A stretch of DNA of 64,000 nt, from positions 41,600,510 to 41,664,509 of the forward strand of contig NC_044302.2 in the NCBI RefSeq assembly GCF_004027225.2, read 5' to 3'. The position numbers and the translations under genes are program-made. Shown piece after piece: positions 49,518-62,095 of this stretch. Below the pieces are notes generated by a model that saw only the letters and a program-made list of their open reading frames with translations, was not told the DNA's origin and made no database searches. The DNA comes from Strigops habroptila (taxonomy: Eukaryota > Chordata > Aves > Psittaciformes > Psittacidae). The number at the start of each line of letters is the position of its first letter. Position 1 is the stretch's first letter.

Positions 49518-52500
49518 CCTCAGTGTTTCATAGCATATTGTGAGTACCTTAAATCTGAGTGGATGAAGGTGCATATATGAAAGTGTAAGTTTCTCTTCAT
49601 TAGATAAGTGTAAGAATGTTATCACAATTCAGCCACAACTAGGAGAAAAAGCGAAACAAAATAAATCATAAGGTGAGCCACTGCGAGGAGTGCTGTGGGA
49701 AGGATGTCTGAATTCTTCAGATTCTTCACTTAATATTTGCCCAGGGCACATTTCGGGATTCCTATCTCCTTCAGTGCAGCCAACCTTTCATTGTCGGTCT
49801 CTTTCTGAGGTTTTTCAGTCCTTCCCCAGATCTCTCCCCTTCACACAGGCCACTGAAGTCCACATTCAGTGGACTGTGTGAAGTCTCAGCCAGAGAACAG
49901 GCAGAAACCAGCCTTTCACATATCCTGAGCCCTCTAAGTCCTAAAGAAATTGAATTATCGAGGATGGTCCCTACTGCCTCACCCGAGCAGTACATGCTGT
50001 GTAACAGGGCTGGTGCAGGTACCTGTCCCTGGAGAGGACTGGGAGCTGGGAACGTAGATCAGAGATTAACTCCTGCCCACTGCTGAGAGCAGGCCATGTT
50101 TGCCACAGATGTCATTTACCACGGGCCAACTTTCCTTCCTCTCCCATGGAACAGCTTTTGCAGCTCACTGCTCAGGACATAGGTGCTTGTAAGCCTCCCT
50201 GCTGGAGATCTCTGTATGTTACATATAGGGAGCCCTTGTGCCTAAAGTGACGTGGCTTTCACTGCCTGACTGATGCATAAGCCTTGGGTGTTGTAACACC
50301 TTCCATTGAGCTACACCTACATTATGCATGCTTGAGATTGTAACTTTATTTTTTTTTCTTTTTTTTTAGCTTTCCAATGTCCATTTATCACGGAATTGAG
50401 AGAGCCAATTTGAAAGTAAGAAGTAAGAAAAGGTGAGAAAAAACAGGATATATTTTCAACAAAAGCTCCGAAGTGCAAAGTAAAGTTGTGACCAAGAGCT
50501 CCCTCTTGTGTGCCACAGGAAGAGCAGAAGGTAGGAAACCAAGGGAAAGAGAAGGTGAAGGTGAAGGTGAAGGGAAGATGAAGGGGAAGGGAAGGGAAGG
50601 GAAGGGAAGGGAAGGGAAGGGAAGGGAAGGGAAGGGAAGGGAAGGGAAGGGAAGGGAAGGGAAGGGAAGGGAAGGGAAGGGAAGGGAAGGGAAGGGAAGG
50701 GAAGGGAAGGGAAGGGAAGGGAAGGGAAGGGAAGGGAAGGGAAGGGAAGGGAAGGGACCCCACAGAACTGACATGCTGAAACAAATGGTTATCCATTTGA
50801 AATTCTCACTTACAAATACAGCTTTTAAAAAAGTTGAAAATCAAAGTACTATGTTTCCATGAATACAGATTGACAAATCCGTCTTGTCAATAAAACTTGA
50901 GTCTCTGCAAGGATGCATGTGGGATATTTCAGACAGTACAAGGGTCAGAACTTTTCCAATAATCTCCTTTCTTGCGATTCCATGATGGCCAACTCCTTGT
51001 ACTGGCAGCTCTCAAAGCTCTCAACCTCTTCCTTTGTGATTCTGTACATGTGGAAATACACTAAATGCTTTATTTTGGGAGCAGCTAAACTTGGTTTTCA
51101 TCTAAAACATTTATGTAAATGCATTATCTTGGGGTGTCCTGTCTTGATGTGTTTTGGAATTTATGTAATCAACTGTCACAAGCACAGACAGTAGTTCACT
51201 GAATTTTTAGGCACAAACAAGCTCATTTCTTCTTCACTGCAGTTTTGAAAACATGAGAACAGAGGTTAGAAAATCACTGAACCTTAAAGGAAAGGATAAA
51301 TTCAAGCAGTTTTAAGGTCTGGTGATTTTTTCCTTCACAGCATGACTTTGCACAAATCACACTGAACTGGGATGAAACTGTTAGTGGTTAGTATACTTGA
51401 CTGCCCTTTGAGTGTTTTGCAGCTGCCAAAGTTGTTCCAGGCTGCTTCTTCAAGTATGAAGGACAATGAAAAGGGAGATTAATTTCTATTATAACATGAC
51501 TGGCTTATTTTAATCTATTAAACTGAGCACTGTACTGGCAAGTAAGCAGGAATTAATATCTGGATATTGAGGTCTATTATTTAGATAAAATCTGTCAAAG
51601 CAAGCCCAAAGCAAAGACTTTTAAAACTGAGGTGCTTGAACTGCTGAAGGTTTACCATGTTGGGTGAGTTTGAGTAACAAGATAAAGCAATGCACGCTAT
51701 GCATGTTTTTTCTCAAGCCAGAACTATACCAAAAAGCATCTCTAACTGTTCTTACCCTAATTAAATAGATTGTCCAGTAGGAAAGAAAACATCTTCATAC
51801 GACTCCCTCTAAAGTATATTTATTGAACTTATTCTGAGTTTAACATTAAAATATTATTTGTGCAGCAAGACAACAAAGACAACATGTGGAATTTTATTAT
51901 TTCACAAACACGATGGTCACACATGGAGATAGAACAACAGGAACTGGGAAGAATCTGGTAACAGTAACAGCAGCACCAGCAACCTGGAAAACCATCAACC
52001 TAATTTTTTTATTCCTCGTAAAGATTACCAATCATTAACTGGCTAACTCATGGAAAATTATAATGAAATCAACAAGTACAAAGGCATATGTAATGTTGTT
52101 CTACAATAAGAAGGCTCAGATGCTTAGTGTTACAAATTAACACATAGTTCCATATATGATTTCGGGAATTAGACATCACTGTGACTGGCGTGTTTAGGAA
52201 CTGAGCAAATCAAGCCAGTTTCAAGCTTCAGAAGAAGTACCGTTGTTCATGAACAGTTCATGTTGCTAATAGTTCTTAATTACTATAAATCATTATCACT
52301 ACATATACAAAACAATTAGTTCTTAAGAAATCTATCCAAGATGAACTGCAAGCATACACCATTGTGGAGCTAATGCTATGTAGCCAGGGATGATGTCTGC
52401 ACTCCTTGGGGGTCCTTAGTCACCAAGGCCAACATGACTGGGCTTAAAAGCTCCTTGCGGGCAGTTTGCCTTCTTTCCTCTTCATTCAGTTGATGTTTTA

Positions 52501-53690
52501 TACTCTGTGTCCCTGATCCAAAAGAAAATAAAGTGATCTCATCTGCTCTTGATGACTTATTTAGGGGATCAGGAAATGTTCTGTGCTTTGTTTATTCTGC
52601 AGGTGTCACCAGACACATTTCTTGCCTGCTTTGCGGGATTGTCTTGGTTTTATGATGCATCTCTCCCCTTCCATTTTATTTGGCTGGTTATTTGGTGGCA
52701 GGTTACCAGTTCTCATTTTTCAGGTAATTTCTTGATTTTGCCTTTTTAGTGAGGCTTAAAGAAAGCAGCTGGAAAGCATAAACTAGGAAAAACGTTAATC
52801 TGTACAGGATCACTTAAACTGCTGTGAAAAATCATGGACTGAGTCTTCCTGAAATGCATTTCTTGCCACATGAAGGAGAAGATGATTGAGAACACTGCAT
52901 AGGTATACAGGTCGTACAAGCCTGTGGTCACTGGTTTAAGCAAAATGGTTGAAGCTGCCTCGTGTGGCACAGATCTGTAATCTGCTTTTGAGCTACTTCA
53001 ACTATTAGCCAGCACTTAACTGCCATCTGAAATAAACCCAGTGTTTGAATGAAAACAGCAAAGGTCTGAGGGTTAACTGTAGGTGGGTAACATGGGGTGG
53101 GTACTTGGTAAAGCGTCTGCCATCTCACGTTAATCCACACCTGCAAAACTATCAGAGCCTTCAACGGATGAGTTTTGGGTACCTCTGTCCTGTACAATTC
53201 AGAGTCCTCAGGTGCCCAGGGTTCTTATGCAGCACTGTGAATCAAATTCACAGGGTCCACAAGCCAACTCAAGCTGAGGCTGAAGGACTGAAGCCACATT
53301 CCTGGGCGGTGCTGCTTTTGGCACTTCATGCAGTTACGTCTTTTCAGGGGAGTGAAACGGGAGGCCAGGCCTACCCCTTGACACGTTCATTCTGCGTGGG
53401 AGACGGGAGCCGAGCTTCCTTTTTCCTACTCGGCCTGATTTACCCCGGAACTTAAAATGAATATACGGATGGAGGTTACCGTTGTTTCCTCTTTGGAATC
53501 TGCTCTACTTTGTAAAAATAACTATTTACTGGGGGAGAACTTAAAGCCAGCATTCCCGCAGTCAGCGTGAGCAGAGTGATGAATTTTGATCTCTGGAGCG
53601 ACGAATCTTTAACGACCTGTGAAGCAGAACTCTCCAGATTCGATCCTGCGCATTCAATTCCTGTAAGGCACAGAGCACTGCGGTTGCCTC
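49518..53690. other. intergenic upstream of TMED7
   Basis: About 4.2 kb with the GGGAA array at 50584-50757 as the only clear feature. GC content rises toward the TMED7 CpG island from about 53690. Confidence 0.65.
50551..50757 (+). repeat. GGGAA pentanucleotide microsatellite with GAAGGT lead-in
   Basis: A short hexamer array (GAAGGT, about 3.5 units, 50551-50572) precedes a perfect GGGAA array at 50584-50757: 174 bp, just under 35 copies, with no interruption. The + strand is pure purine. Open frames reading Lys-Gly-Arg-Glu-Gly on + and Ser-Leu-Pro-Phe-Pro on - are artefacts of the repeat. Confidence 0.97.
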
Positions 53691-54480
53691 TTACTTGTGT
53701 GCGGGCTATTCCGGCTCCAGATCCCGCCTCTCGGGACCCAACGGGCACCCGGCCCTCCCGCCGGCGGGGGGCGCGCCACGACCGCCCCGCACGCCCCTCT
53801 GCAGCCCCTCCCGTGGAGCGGCGGGGGGGCTCACCCGGAAACGGTCCCGGAGCGCGAGTGGTTCCGGGAGCAGCGCCTGCTCGCTCGGCAGCTCCGCCGC
53901 GCCACGCCGCCGCTTGCCGCCGGGCCGCATTTTGCCCCGGCTCGCTCCGCGTTCCCCGCTTTCCTCTCCCCGCGCCGGCGATGCTGCTGTGGGGCTCCCG
54001 GGCCGCGGGGCCGCGGGCCCGCCTGCCGCTCTTGTTTCTGTTAGCGCTGGCGGCCTGCGCGGCGCGGGCCTCCGAGATCACGTTCGAGCTGCCCGACAAT
54101 GCCAAGCAGTGCTTCTACGAGGAGATCGCCCAGGGCACCAAGTGCACCCTCGAGTTCCAGGTAGCCGGGCGGCAGGGGCCGCCGTCCCCGGGAAGCGCCG
54201 CCCCGCCCCGCGCCGCGCTGGCGGGGCCGGGCCCGGACCCGGACCGGAGCCTCTCGGCTTCCCCGTTCGTGCGGTGCTCGGGTGCGCTGTGGCGGGGAGA
54301 GGGGCCTGCACGGCGGCAGCAGGTGGAGCCGGCGCAGCAAACGCTGCCCGCTGCCGTGTGCGCCGCGGCGGGGCGAGAGCGGCGGTCAGAGCGCGGGCCC
54401 TCCAAACCGGGCAGCCGTACCCCCGACCGCGGTCTTGCGGGGTCCCGTGTGAGCAGCGTGCCTAGAGCATACCTGGCCAA
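53690..54480. promoter_or_regulatory. TMED7: CpG island at the TMED7 promoter and first exon
   Basis: GC-rich, CpG-dense block around the TMED7 start with no TATA-like element close to the ATG, the pattern of a housekeeping promoter. It continues about 300 bp into intron 1 and ends where a CR1 insertion begins. The many long open frames on both strands here are due to base composition. Confidence 0.85.
53981..54160 (+). CDS. TMED7: TMED7 exon 1, coding part
   Basis: Sixty codons: signal peptide and the start of the GOLD domain ([20 protein letters not shown] then [10 protein letters not shown]). Donor GTAGCC at 54161. The reading frame stays open upstream to an ATG at 53579, but using that would bury the signal peptide. 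Confidence 0.95.
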
Positions 54481-57400
54481 CAGCATGCCGCGGAGTCACA
54501 GAGTCATAGAAAGGTTTTGGTTAGAAAGGATCTTAAAGCTCATCTAGTTCCAACCGCCTGCCATGGGCACGACACCTTCCACTAGACCAGGCTGCTCCAA
54601 GCCCTGTCCAGCCTGGCCTTGAGCACTGCCAGAGGTGGGGCAGCCACAGCTTCTCTGGGCAACCTGTGCCAGTGCCTCACCACCCTCACAGTAAAGAACT
54701 TCTTCCTTATATCTAATTTAAATTTTCTCTCTTTCATTTTAAAGCCATTCCCCCTTGTCCTCATGAGGTTTGGGACTGGCTAAAAAAAAAAAGCAAAATC
54801 CAAAAGACAAAAAAGGGAAGGGAAGCTGGGGCAGGAAATGGAGCCTGGGACTGCTCCAGATAGGAAGGTACAAGGAAGCTGTGTACAGAATTTCACTCTT
54901 TGGATGGAGAAGAAGCACACAGAATGTTCTTGACTAAAAAAAAAACCCCAAAACAAAACCCAACCTTTTTATCCCCTTTATCCTCGAATACCCCAGTACC
55001 CATCCACCCCACAGCATGTGCTATATGTGTATCATTTCCTTGTGGGTTGTGAAGCATTTGCCTGATGAGCACGGTACATAAGGAGCTAATGCTTCTCATT
55101 TCAGAGTATGGTTCAAACTGGGGTCTCATAGCAAACAGTAAGATAGGTATGCAGTACCAGCAAAATGTCGCAGGCATAAAGCAAGGCAGGAGTCTAACAC
55201 AAAATAAAACGTGGACAGCCCTTCCAGCCCAAACCGTTCTGTGATGTGAACCAACATCTTGTTGAAGACTGTGGTTAGCATGCACGTACTAAGTGATGCT
55301 GGGCAGGTTTTTCTGACTTTTTTTCAGCCTCTTAACAGTTTGAACATGCAGCCATCACGATAGAGCATACTGTTCAGCTTCAAGAATTATCAAGCAAACA
55401 GCTCTGACAATTTTGGTGCCTTTGAGTGTACCAGCAGGGTTGGAACCTTTCAGTCTGTCACTTCAGCTGATGATCTCACTGACAGTACAGCAGCAGCATG
55501 AGAGGAAAATTGTTCTTGATGCTGGGAATCACAGTTATCTTTGGGGGCTTTTGAAAGAACTGTGTACTTTTTATGGTCCAACTTTTCTAGTTGAAGTCCT
55601 GTGGGGTTTTTTCTTTCCCAGCTGCACTCCTGTCTTTAGTATCTTGGGGAATGTTTATGCCAAGTATCTGTTTTTGTTACTCTGTCCTACATGTTCTAAG
55701 ATACTATTTTCTCCACACAAATGGTTCTTGCCCCTGCCTATTACTTTCATAAAGTCTTTTCTGTGTAGTGCTTTCACCCCTGTTTTTAAGTGGATATCAC
55801 CGGAGTTTGCTGGACAGATAAGCCTGCGGTTGTCACAGCAGACATAATAAGAACAGGAGTAGCCTTGTCTGGGTTTGACCAGCTGCTGGTAGACTGAAGT
55901 GCTCTGTGCTCATCCTTTGGCAGAGAGGAGGCTCAAGCAACCTCTGTAAGAAGGAATTTTAGGGTAACTTTAAAGCTCTGGCAAATCTTTACCATGTGTA
56001 AGTAAACTGGCCCTTTTGGGATGCCTGATATAACCAAATGTGAGTGACTTTCATGATTGGTAAAAAGCACACCCCTGTCAAATTTGAGATCAAACTTCAA
56101 AAATGATCCATATTTTCATTGTAGAAGATCTTATTTTTGCTTTTCCTTCCAACCAGGTAAGCATTTCTGTTTGAAAAACCTAGCTAGATGCAGACATCCA
56201 GGGAGAGACATCTAGAGATCCAGACACCTTTTTTTTTTTTCTCTCTCTTTGTATCCTGTTTTGGATACAAAGCACATTTTTGGAAGGACTATGAAGATAC
56301 TGCTTGCCAACTGAGTATTTTTAAAACTTCCTGTTTGCAGAGCAGCTACTGCTCAGATCTCTTGTTATTTCAGTTGTACCATTAACGTTACAATTTTAGT
56401 AACTTGATACTTAAATAAACTGATGTGAGTTTAAATAATGCTATGTGAACTAAAGTGCAGATACTCAGACAGTAAAATATTTCAGTGATTTCTGCACACA
56501 TATAAAAGGGACATACCTTTAGCTATAAGTCTCTCAAGTCCTTCAGCATGCTTTATCTGAAAAGCAAAAAGTGTGGATCAAGGATTAAGTGGAAAACTGG
56601 CAGCCCAGGAGTCATCAGAATGTGAGTTATGAATACCTAACGTAGTGATTAGTCCTTCTGTAGAGGTGGGATATGTAGCCTACAGAAGAACATGCTGTAG
56701 AGCAACAATAATCAAGGCCTGAAAAAACCTTGAGACAATCAAGTGAAGTTTGGAGTCACTTGTAGGTGTTATCCGGATGTGCTGTTTTGGGAAGAACTGC
56801 TGTGGCTATCTGGGCAGGAGGGAGGCAGCAGAACATTGCTCCATTCACCTGCACAGGAAGACTGGCAGGTTGAAATACCTGTCCTACTGGTTGAACACCA
56901 TTCCTGCGCCCTAAAGCAGCTTGAGCTAATAGTAGGGTAGTTACACTCTTGACCATGCAGAAAGGAACTGTCTTACTGCACATTAGCAATATTCAGCCAG
57001 CTGAACCAATTCCATTGAGGACTTGTGGATACAGCAAGCGGTTTATTTGTTACAGTGATGTGTTTACTGCCCCATCAAGTTACATCTGCTGTAGCCTTTG
57101 CTGTTGTAGAATTATTTATAACAAAGTAATTAAAGTTGCTTGTGTAAACAGTTTGGAAATAGGTTGACATAACATGCTGAACCTAAAGTGTTTTGAATTA
57201 TGTTCTGTGTGTCTTATGTAAGAAAATAATTTTGCAAGCTTGCTTTGAAAGATTTTCAAATTAATGCATTATATTTTAAAACATGTAAGGCAAAAAATTT
57301 TGCAGTGCCAGTTGACAAATCATACTTCGAAGAAATGTATAAATGTGCGCTTTGTTAAAAAGACTATTTCTTGGTTTTTGTTTCCAGGTGATCACTGGAG

Positions 57401-59422
57401 GTCATTATGATGTTGACTGTCGGTTGGAAGATCCTGATGGCATTGTGTTGTACAAAGAGATGAAGAAACAATATGATAGCTTCACATTTACTGCATCCAG
57501 AAATGGAACGTATAAGTTCTGCTTCAGCAACGAATTCTCTACTTTCACACACAAAACTGTGTACTTTGATTTCCAGGTTGGAGAAGATCCACCACTGTTT
57601 CCTAGTGAGAACAGAGTAACTGCACTTACCCAGGTAAAACTGTTAAGTTTGACTGCAGCTATTAGGTGGAGGCAATGGTTTGGGGTTTTTTCAAGTTCAG
57701 CTGCATTAGATACCTATATCACTTTTGAAAATCGGTGGATTGGAGCTTCTAAAGTAATCTGAATAACTACAAATAAGCTTTCTTTCTGAAGATAAGATTT
57801 ATGGGACGCGTATGTGTTCCATAAGAGCTGAGAAGGAAGCACCAAGTGCTTAAGAGAAAATTAGGGTAGAAACTTAAACTCTAGGCCACCTCCTTTTTTT
57901 TTAAATCTATTTTAAGGTAACTTCCATTTATTGCCATGGTTGTGTGCTTCTTGAAGTGTAGATTTCACAAATCTCAGTGCATCAGGGTTTTAAAAGTTTC
58001 CAAACTTTGGAGAAAATTTGAGAATTGCTTTTATATTTAAAATAGTAGAGTGTTTCAGGAGGGGGACTTAAGCTGACCTCTCATGTAACTGGCATTTTTA
58101 AAATTGAGATATAGCAAAATAAACAAAATCAGCCATATTTAGCTGGCTTGTATATATTTGTTCTTTATAAGACACTATGTATGAAGCAAGTATCTTAGAC
58201 TTGTTCAGACACCTGTCTTGAAAGTCATCAACTTGAAAAGATGGTAAGGCACAGATACAAGTAACTGAAAGTGGTCCTATCAGGTGTTAAACATTTCTTT
58301 TTATAATAGTTTGTGATATTTGATCTTCAGGAAATACTGGTTTTTAGCCATAAGACAGAAAAAATAATTGTGACTAGAAATTAAGTGTTTTGAAGATCTA
58401 TCGGTTAATCTCTTGGTGATCAAAACACAATGAGAAGTACTGACTTGTACTTACTGAAGATAAACTGAAAGTAGAAGTGTGTGTGAAAAATGATCTAGGG
58501 CTTGGAAAGCTGGTAATACTTTTTATGAAAAATAACAAGTTGGGTAATTTCTTAAGTATTTGTGTGTGATTATGTTATGAAGCATTTGGGAACACTGAAA
58601 GGTAACAGAATTGTCCTTTCTTTAATCACTTTTTGTGTACATGACTAAGGAGTGTCTCTTGCCAAAACATGTTGAGTTCAGGAACATAAATTTTAGGATG
58701 TGGTATAACTCAAGTGAGAATTAGAGTTATGCAGTGAAGAATGGCATACTTACGAAACGCAGGAGCATTTAATACATACTATGTGTCTTAAAAGCAGCTG
58801 CTAGCTTTCGTGGTATTTCCTGTGGAATTAACTGGGGGGGATCACTGACATTTTTCGGAAGTGTTTCTGATGTTCATTTGAGCCCAAATATACATGAATA
58901 TAAGATTTGTTTAATTCTAAGAGCCTATTAGTCATTGCTTTTTATTAGATCTGCAGTTATGCACACTTCTATATTTAAGTCTGTCGCATTCCTGTGTATA
59001 GAGTTTGATCAATGCAAGTTAAATTTTACTGCATTTACAGTATTTCAGTCTGACAATGGAGTGAGTTAATCCCTAGCTTGCAAAGTTACATGAATCCTAA
59101 TTTTAAAGAACAAACCACAAAACTTCACAGAAAGAGCACTAGAAGGGTTCTTAATTCTGTGGTGTGTATTTGTTTGTTTTTCTAGATGGAGTCTGCGTGT
59201 GTTTCAATTCATGAAGCTTTGAAGTCTGTCATCGATTATCAGACTCACTTCCGCTTGAGGGAAGCGCAGGGCCGCAGCAGAGCAGAGGATTTAAACACAA
59301 GGGTGGCCTACTGGTCAATAGGGGAAGCAATCATTCTTCTTGTCGTTAGTGTTGGGCAGGTATTTCTCCTCAAAAGCTTCTTCTCAGATAAAAGAACCAC
59401 AACAACCCGTGTTGGATCATAA
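53981..59422 (+). CDS. TMED7: TMED7, p24-family transmembrane cargo receptor, three exons, complete
   Basis: TMED7 (p24 gamma-3) cycles between ER and cis-Golgi in COPI/COPII vesicles, forms p24 hetero-oligomers and helps load cargo; it has also been linked to TLR4 trafficking. Exons: 53981-54160, 57388-57633 and 59186-59422, all in phase 0 and GT-AG bounded; 220 residues against 224 in human. The order is signal peptide (about 1-30, hydrophobic core [12 protein letters not shown], likely cut before SEITFELP), GOLD domain (about 31-130) with paired cysteines including Cys44 and Cys105, an N-glycosylation sequon NGT at 99, a coiled-coil region (about 143-180), one membrane segment (about 183-204) and a short cytosolic tail with Phe207-Phe208 for COPII binding and the ending TRVGS. 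From residue 31 on the sequence is almost identical to human TMED7, while the signal peptide has diverged freely. The start at 53981 was chosen because it gives a proper signal peptide. Confidence 0.97.
54161..57387 (+). other. TMED7: TMED7 intron 1
   Basis: 3227 bp. It begins in the CpG island and holds one antisense CR1 copy. An open frame at 55413-55847 was inspected: rich in hydrophobic residues but with no recognised family, and best treated as chance. Confidence 0.88.
54494..54762 (-). mobile_element. CR1 LINE fragment, about 270 bp, in TMED7 intron 1
   Basis: Antisense CR1 with AGTCACAGAGTCATAGAAAG, CACTAGACCAGGCTGCTCCA and GTAAAGAACTTCTTCCTTAT, ending CCCCCTTGTCCTCA. It starts right at the downstream edge of the CpG island. 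Confidence 0.93.
57388..57633 (+). CDS. TMED7: TMED7 exon 2
   Basis: Acceptor TTTCCAG at 57381-57387. Eighty-two codons encode most of the GOLD domain, from [18 protein letters not shown] to NRVTALTQ, with the NGT glycosylation sequon. Donor GTAAAA at 57634. Confidence 0.97.
57634..59185 (+). other. TMED7: TMED7 intron 2
   Basis: 1552 bp, AT-rich, with no repeat or RNA gene recognised. Confidence 0.9.
59186..59422 (+). CDS. TMED7: TMED7 exon 3, terminal coding part
   Basis: Acceptor TTTTTCTAG ending at 59185. Seventy-eight codons encode the coiled coil ([20 protein letters not shown]), the membrane span and the tail [16 protein letters not shown], then TAA at 59420-59422. Confidence 0.97.
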   Translation: MESACVSIHEALKSVIDYQTHFRLREAQGRSRAEDLNTRVAYWSIGEAIILLVVSVGQVFLLKSFFSDKRTTTTRVGS

Positions 59423-60029
59423 CTGGTAGTGGTAATGCTTCAGGTCATTGTGTGCTACTTATCTGTTGAAATTAACAGTTCTCCAATTAATTGTAGGTAC
59501 AAAGGATCTGAATATATGCAGCATTGAAATGCGTCTACTCCTCATCCCTTAAAAATCACAAGACAGACCCAAAAAGATAATGAAAGGGACACATGATTTG
59601 AAATATTTTTCGCCACTTAAGTGTATTCTGATTCCTGTATTAAATACCTGGCAGTGACCACCCTCACAAGTTTGATTTTTACCAGTAAGATGAGCCATCT
59701 GGAGTATAACACTTTAAAATAACCCAGCAGTCTAGTATCTGATCTGAGAGACAATATATATGAAAATTCTGCTTTATTTTAATCTTCAGGCTGATTGTAT
59801 TGGATTATACAAAAGCAAATGTGATGAACTGTAGTGCACTGTTTTGATTTGCTGTTAGAAAAAATAATCCAGTGGTACCCCTTGCTTATTTGTAAAATTG
59901 TTGCAAGCTTGACACTTCATCATGGTGCAAATTCTCCATGAGCCTGCTAACTCCATCTTCAAAACTTGCTAAATTGTATACTTGCGTATGTTTGCTTAAA
60001 CATGCGTTCTTCTATATTAGAACAAGTTC

Positions 60030-60035
60030 ATTAAA
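60030..60035 (+). terminator. TMED7: candidate proximal poly(A) signal of TMED7 (ATTAAA)
   Basis: ATTAAA about 610 bases after the stop, followed by TGTTTGTTTT. Confidence 0.4.
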
Positions 60036-60895
60036 ATGTTTGTTTTACTAAATTATAAACTGAGACTACTCAGGAAATCCACTTCCTGTATTCAAAAATC
60101 TGAATCTCCAAGTTTATTTAAAAACATGCGGTAAAATAGGGAATCTTGTAACTTTGTCACTGAAACTGTACAGTTTCTGTACTGAGACATGCTGCTGCTG
60201 CTTTTTGGATTTTAATGCCATAAGTAGCTTGGTTTGGTAAGCAGCACAGCACCAGCACTGGACGAGGTTATATTATGTGTTAGGCACATATAAAGCTTTT
60301 CACTAAATTGTTTTCTTATTAAAAGGCCAATTTGATATTGATACTGCATTGCACAAGTGCTGTAAATTTTACTTTCCTGTGTGTGGTGCACTGATACATG
60401 ATGGCCTTGTGTATCTATTTGGCACTCTTTTTTGCTAGTGGTCAGGAAATGTTTTAAATGTTTCAGGTTATCTTTTTCGTAGTTATAGTTGCCTTGTTTC
60501 CACTGCTCATGTCTTCAGTAGCTTATGTACTGTAAAGTCTTGTTTTATTTGGATGTGGAAGGTAGTAGATGCATGTACATATGAGTAGCTTGAATTGAGC
60601 TGGTCATAACAAGGCTAAACTCCTTCAAATGGCTCTGGAGGATTAAGAAGACCAGCCAACTCTTAAGTGCACACAAACTAAACAAAGGCCAAAAAAATTT
60701 GTCATACATTACTGGCTAAATCAAAAGATGCTTCTTAAACAAGTTTTCAGCAACCCAAGAAAAGATGCTAAACCCTTATCAATTGCCTGTATTGTTTCTA
60801 GTAAAAATGTGGAATTACATGTACAGGTGACACTTGAGCAGTCTGAGAATTGATCTAAGATGACTTGAGTTTAAAATCTTGTGATGGCTGAAAAA

Positions 60896-60901
60896 AATAA
60901 A
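60896..60901 (+). terminator. TMED7: candidate middle poly(A) signal of TMED7 (AATAAA)
   Basis: Canonical AATAAA about 1.5 kb after the stop, in an A-rich context that makes it less distinctive. Confidence 0.3.
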
Positions 60902-62063
60902 CAAAAGGGCACCTACTCTCTATTGTGAACCGAATGACTGCTCTTTTGGAAGTGAGAAAAAACTCAAACAGCTCAAAAATTACTTAAAGGTCCTGGGGGT
61001 ATTAAAAAGCTTAATGTATGTAAAATGCAGGATTGTATGTAATGTCTTCCTATCCTGTACTGAATTCTAAATACTGCAGTCCTATTTTGGGATGCAAGCT
61101 TCCCAGAAATAGTTAGGCTTACAAAGATCAAAAAACTAAAAAATCAGTGCTTTCTTCTCACGATACAAATCTGTGCCTGCACGCACTATTCTTGATTGTA
61201 CCTATATGCTTTATTCCTGTTTCAGCAGCTGATATTCAGTACTTTTTGTGTTGCATTGCACACAATAATGAAGCAAGTGGTGCATTTTGAGTGCAAGTGT
61301 TGGCTGAAAATATGATATAATTTTGATAGTGTCCACTGTTATCTTCTGGAGTTTGAATATCACTTGTGTAGCTTTAATCACAACAAAATCATTTGTTTTA
61401 AAGATTGAAACATGTTGGGTTTTTTCCCACTGAGTTCTGTCAGAATTGGTAAACGGGGGTATAACAGATAACGGTTGGACATCACATACACGTCTTCTTT
61501 CATAATGTTTGAATGTGTAAAGTGGGACCGTTCAGCGTAAAATTACTCCCACTGCAGAAGTTTAGTGGACTCTTGGCTTTTGGATTGAAGTTAGTTAGGT
61601 GTCCGAACCAATCCTCTGATACCCTGCTGCAGAAGATGCAGCAATAGCTTAAAAATGCCTTTATATTTGTGTTATTAAAAACATGGCACAAATACACGTT
61701 TAAACATAGCTGTATATAGTTTTTAAAATAAGTGACTGAATAGGATATAGTAAAACACATGCTAACATGCAGTGGGTGAAGAAATGCATTGTGACTTTTG
61801 TTTAAAGCTGTACCTTTTTAATATATGAAGAGAATAGTTTGGTTAATGGTGTGATGCACAAGTAAGCAGCCTGCATTAAAGGGGATATAACTATTTCTTA
61901 ATTGCTAAAGGCCCTGGGTTTCAGCTACTCCTTGGATGTTTTATGTTTACAGAACTTCTTTTCATGTCCTGTAATGTCATTTCTTTAGTTCGGAGGTAAA
62001 AAAAAAAAAAAAAGTTTAGTTTGAGTAAGACAAAAAGCAGACCCTGTGAATATTATATGGGAA

Positions 62064-62069
62064 AATAAA
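62064..62069 (+). terminator. TMED7: candidate distal poly(A) signal of TMED7 (AATAAA)
   Basis: AATAAA followed about 20 bases on by a strong GT-rich element (GTGGTCTGATTGTTTTGTTT). This is the most convincing 3' end for TMED7. Confidence 0.55.
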
Positions 62070-62095
62070 AATTAATATATGAATGTGGTCTGATT

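Larger units (their letters stand above)
59423..62095 (+). other. TMED7: TMED7 3' untranslated region
   Basis: AT-rich stretch of about 2.6 kb with three candidate polyadenylation signals at 60030 (ATTAAA), 60896 (AATAAA) and 62064 (AATAAA). The last has the best downstream GT-rich element. Several TMED7 mRNA lengths are therefore likely. It includes an A-run at 61999-62014. Confidence 0.6.

Noticed and set aside
49182-49625. A 147-codon - strand frame
   Set aside because: It lies almost wholly inside the solo LTR and does not resemble any retroviral protein.
50317-50862. Open frames encoding Ser-Leu-Pro-Phe-Pro or Glu-Gly-Lys-Gly-Arg repeats
   Set aside because: They are direct translations of the GGGAA microsatellite on both strands.
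53476-54105. A 209-codon - strand frame and further open frames over the TMED7 CpG island
   Set aside because: Same cause: high GC content around TMED7 exon 1, low-complexity translations, no recognisable family.
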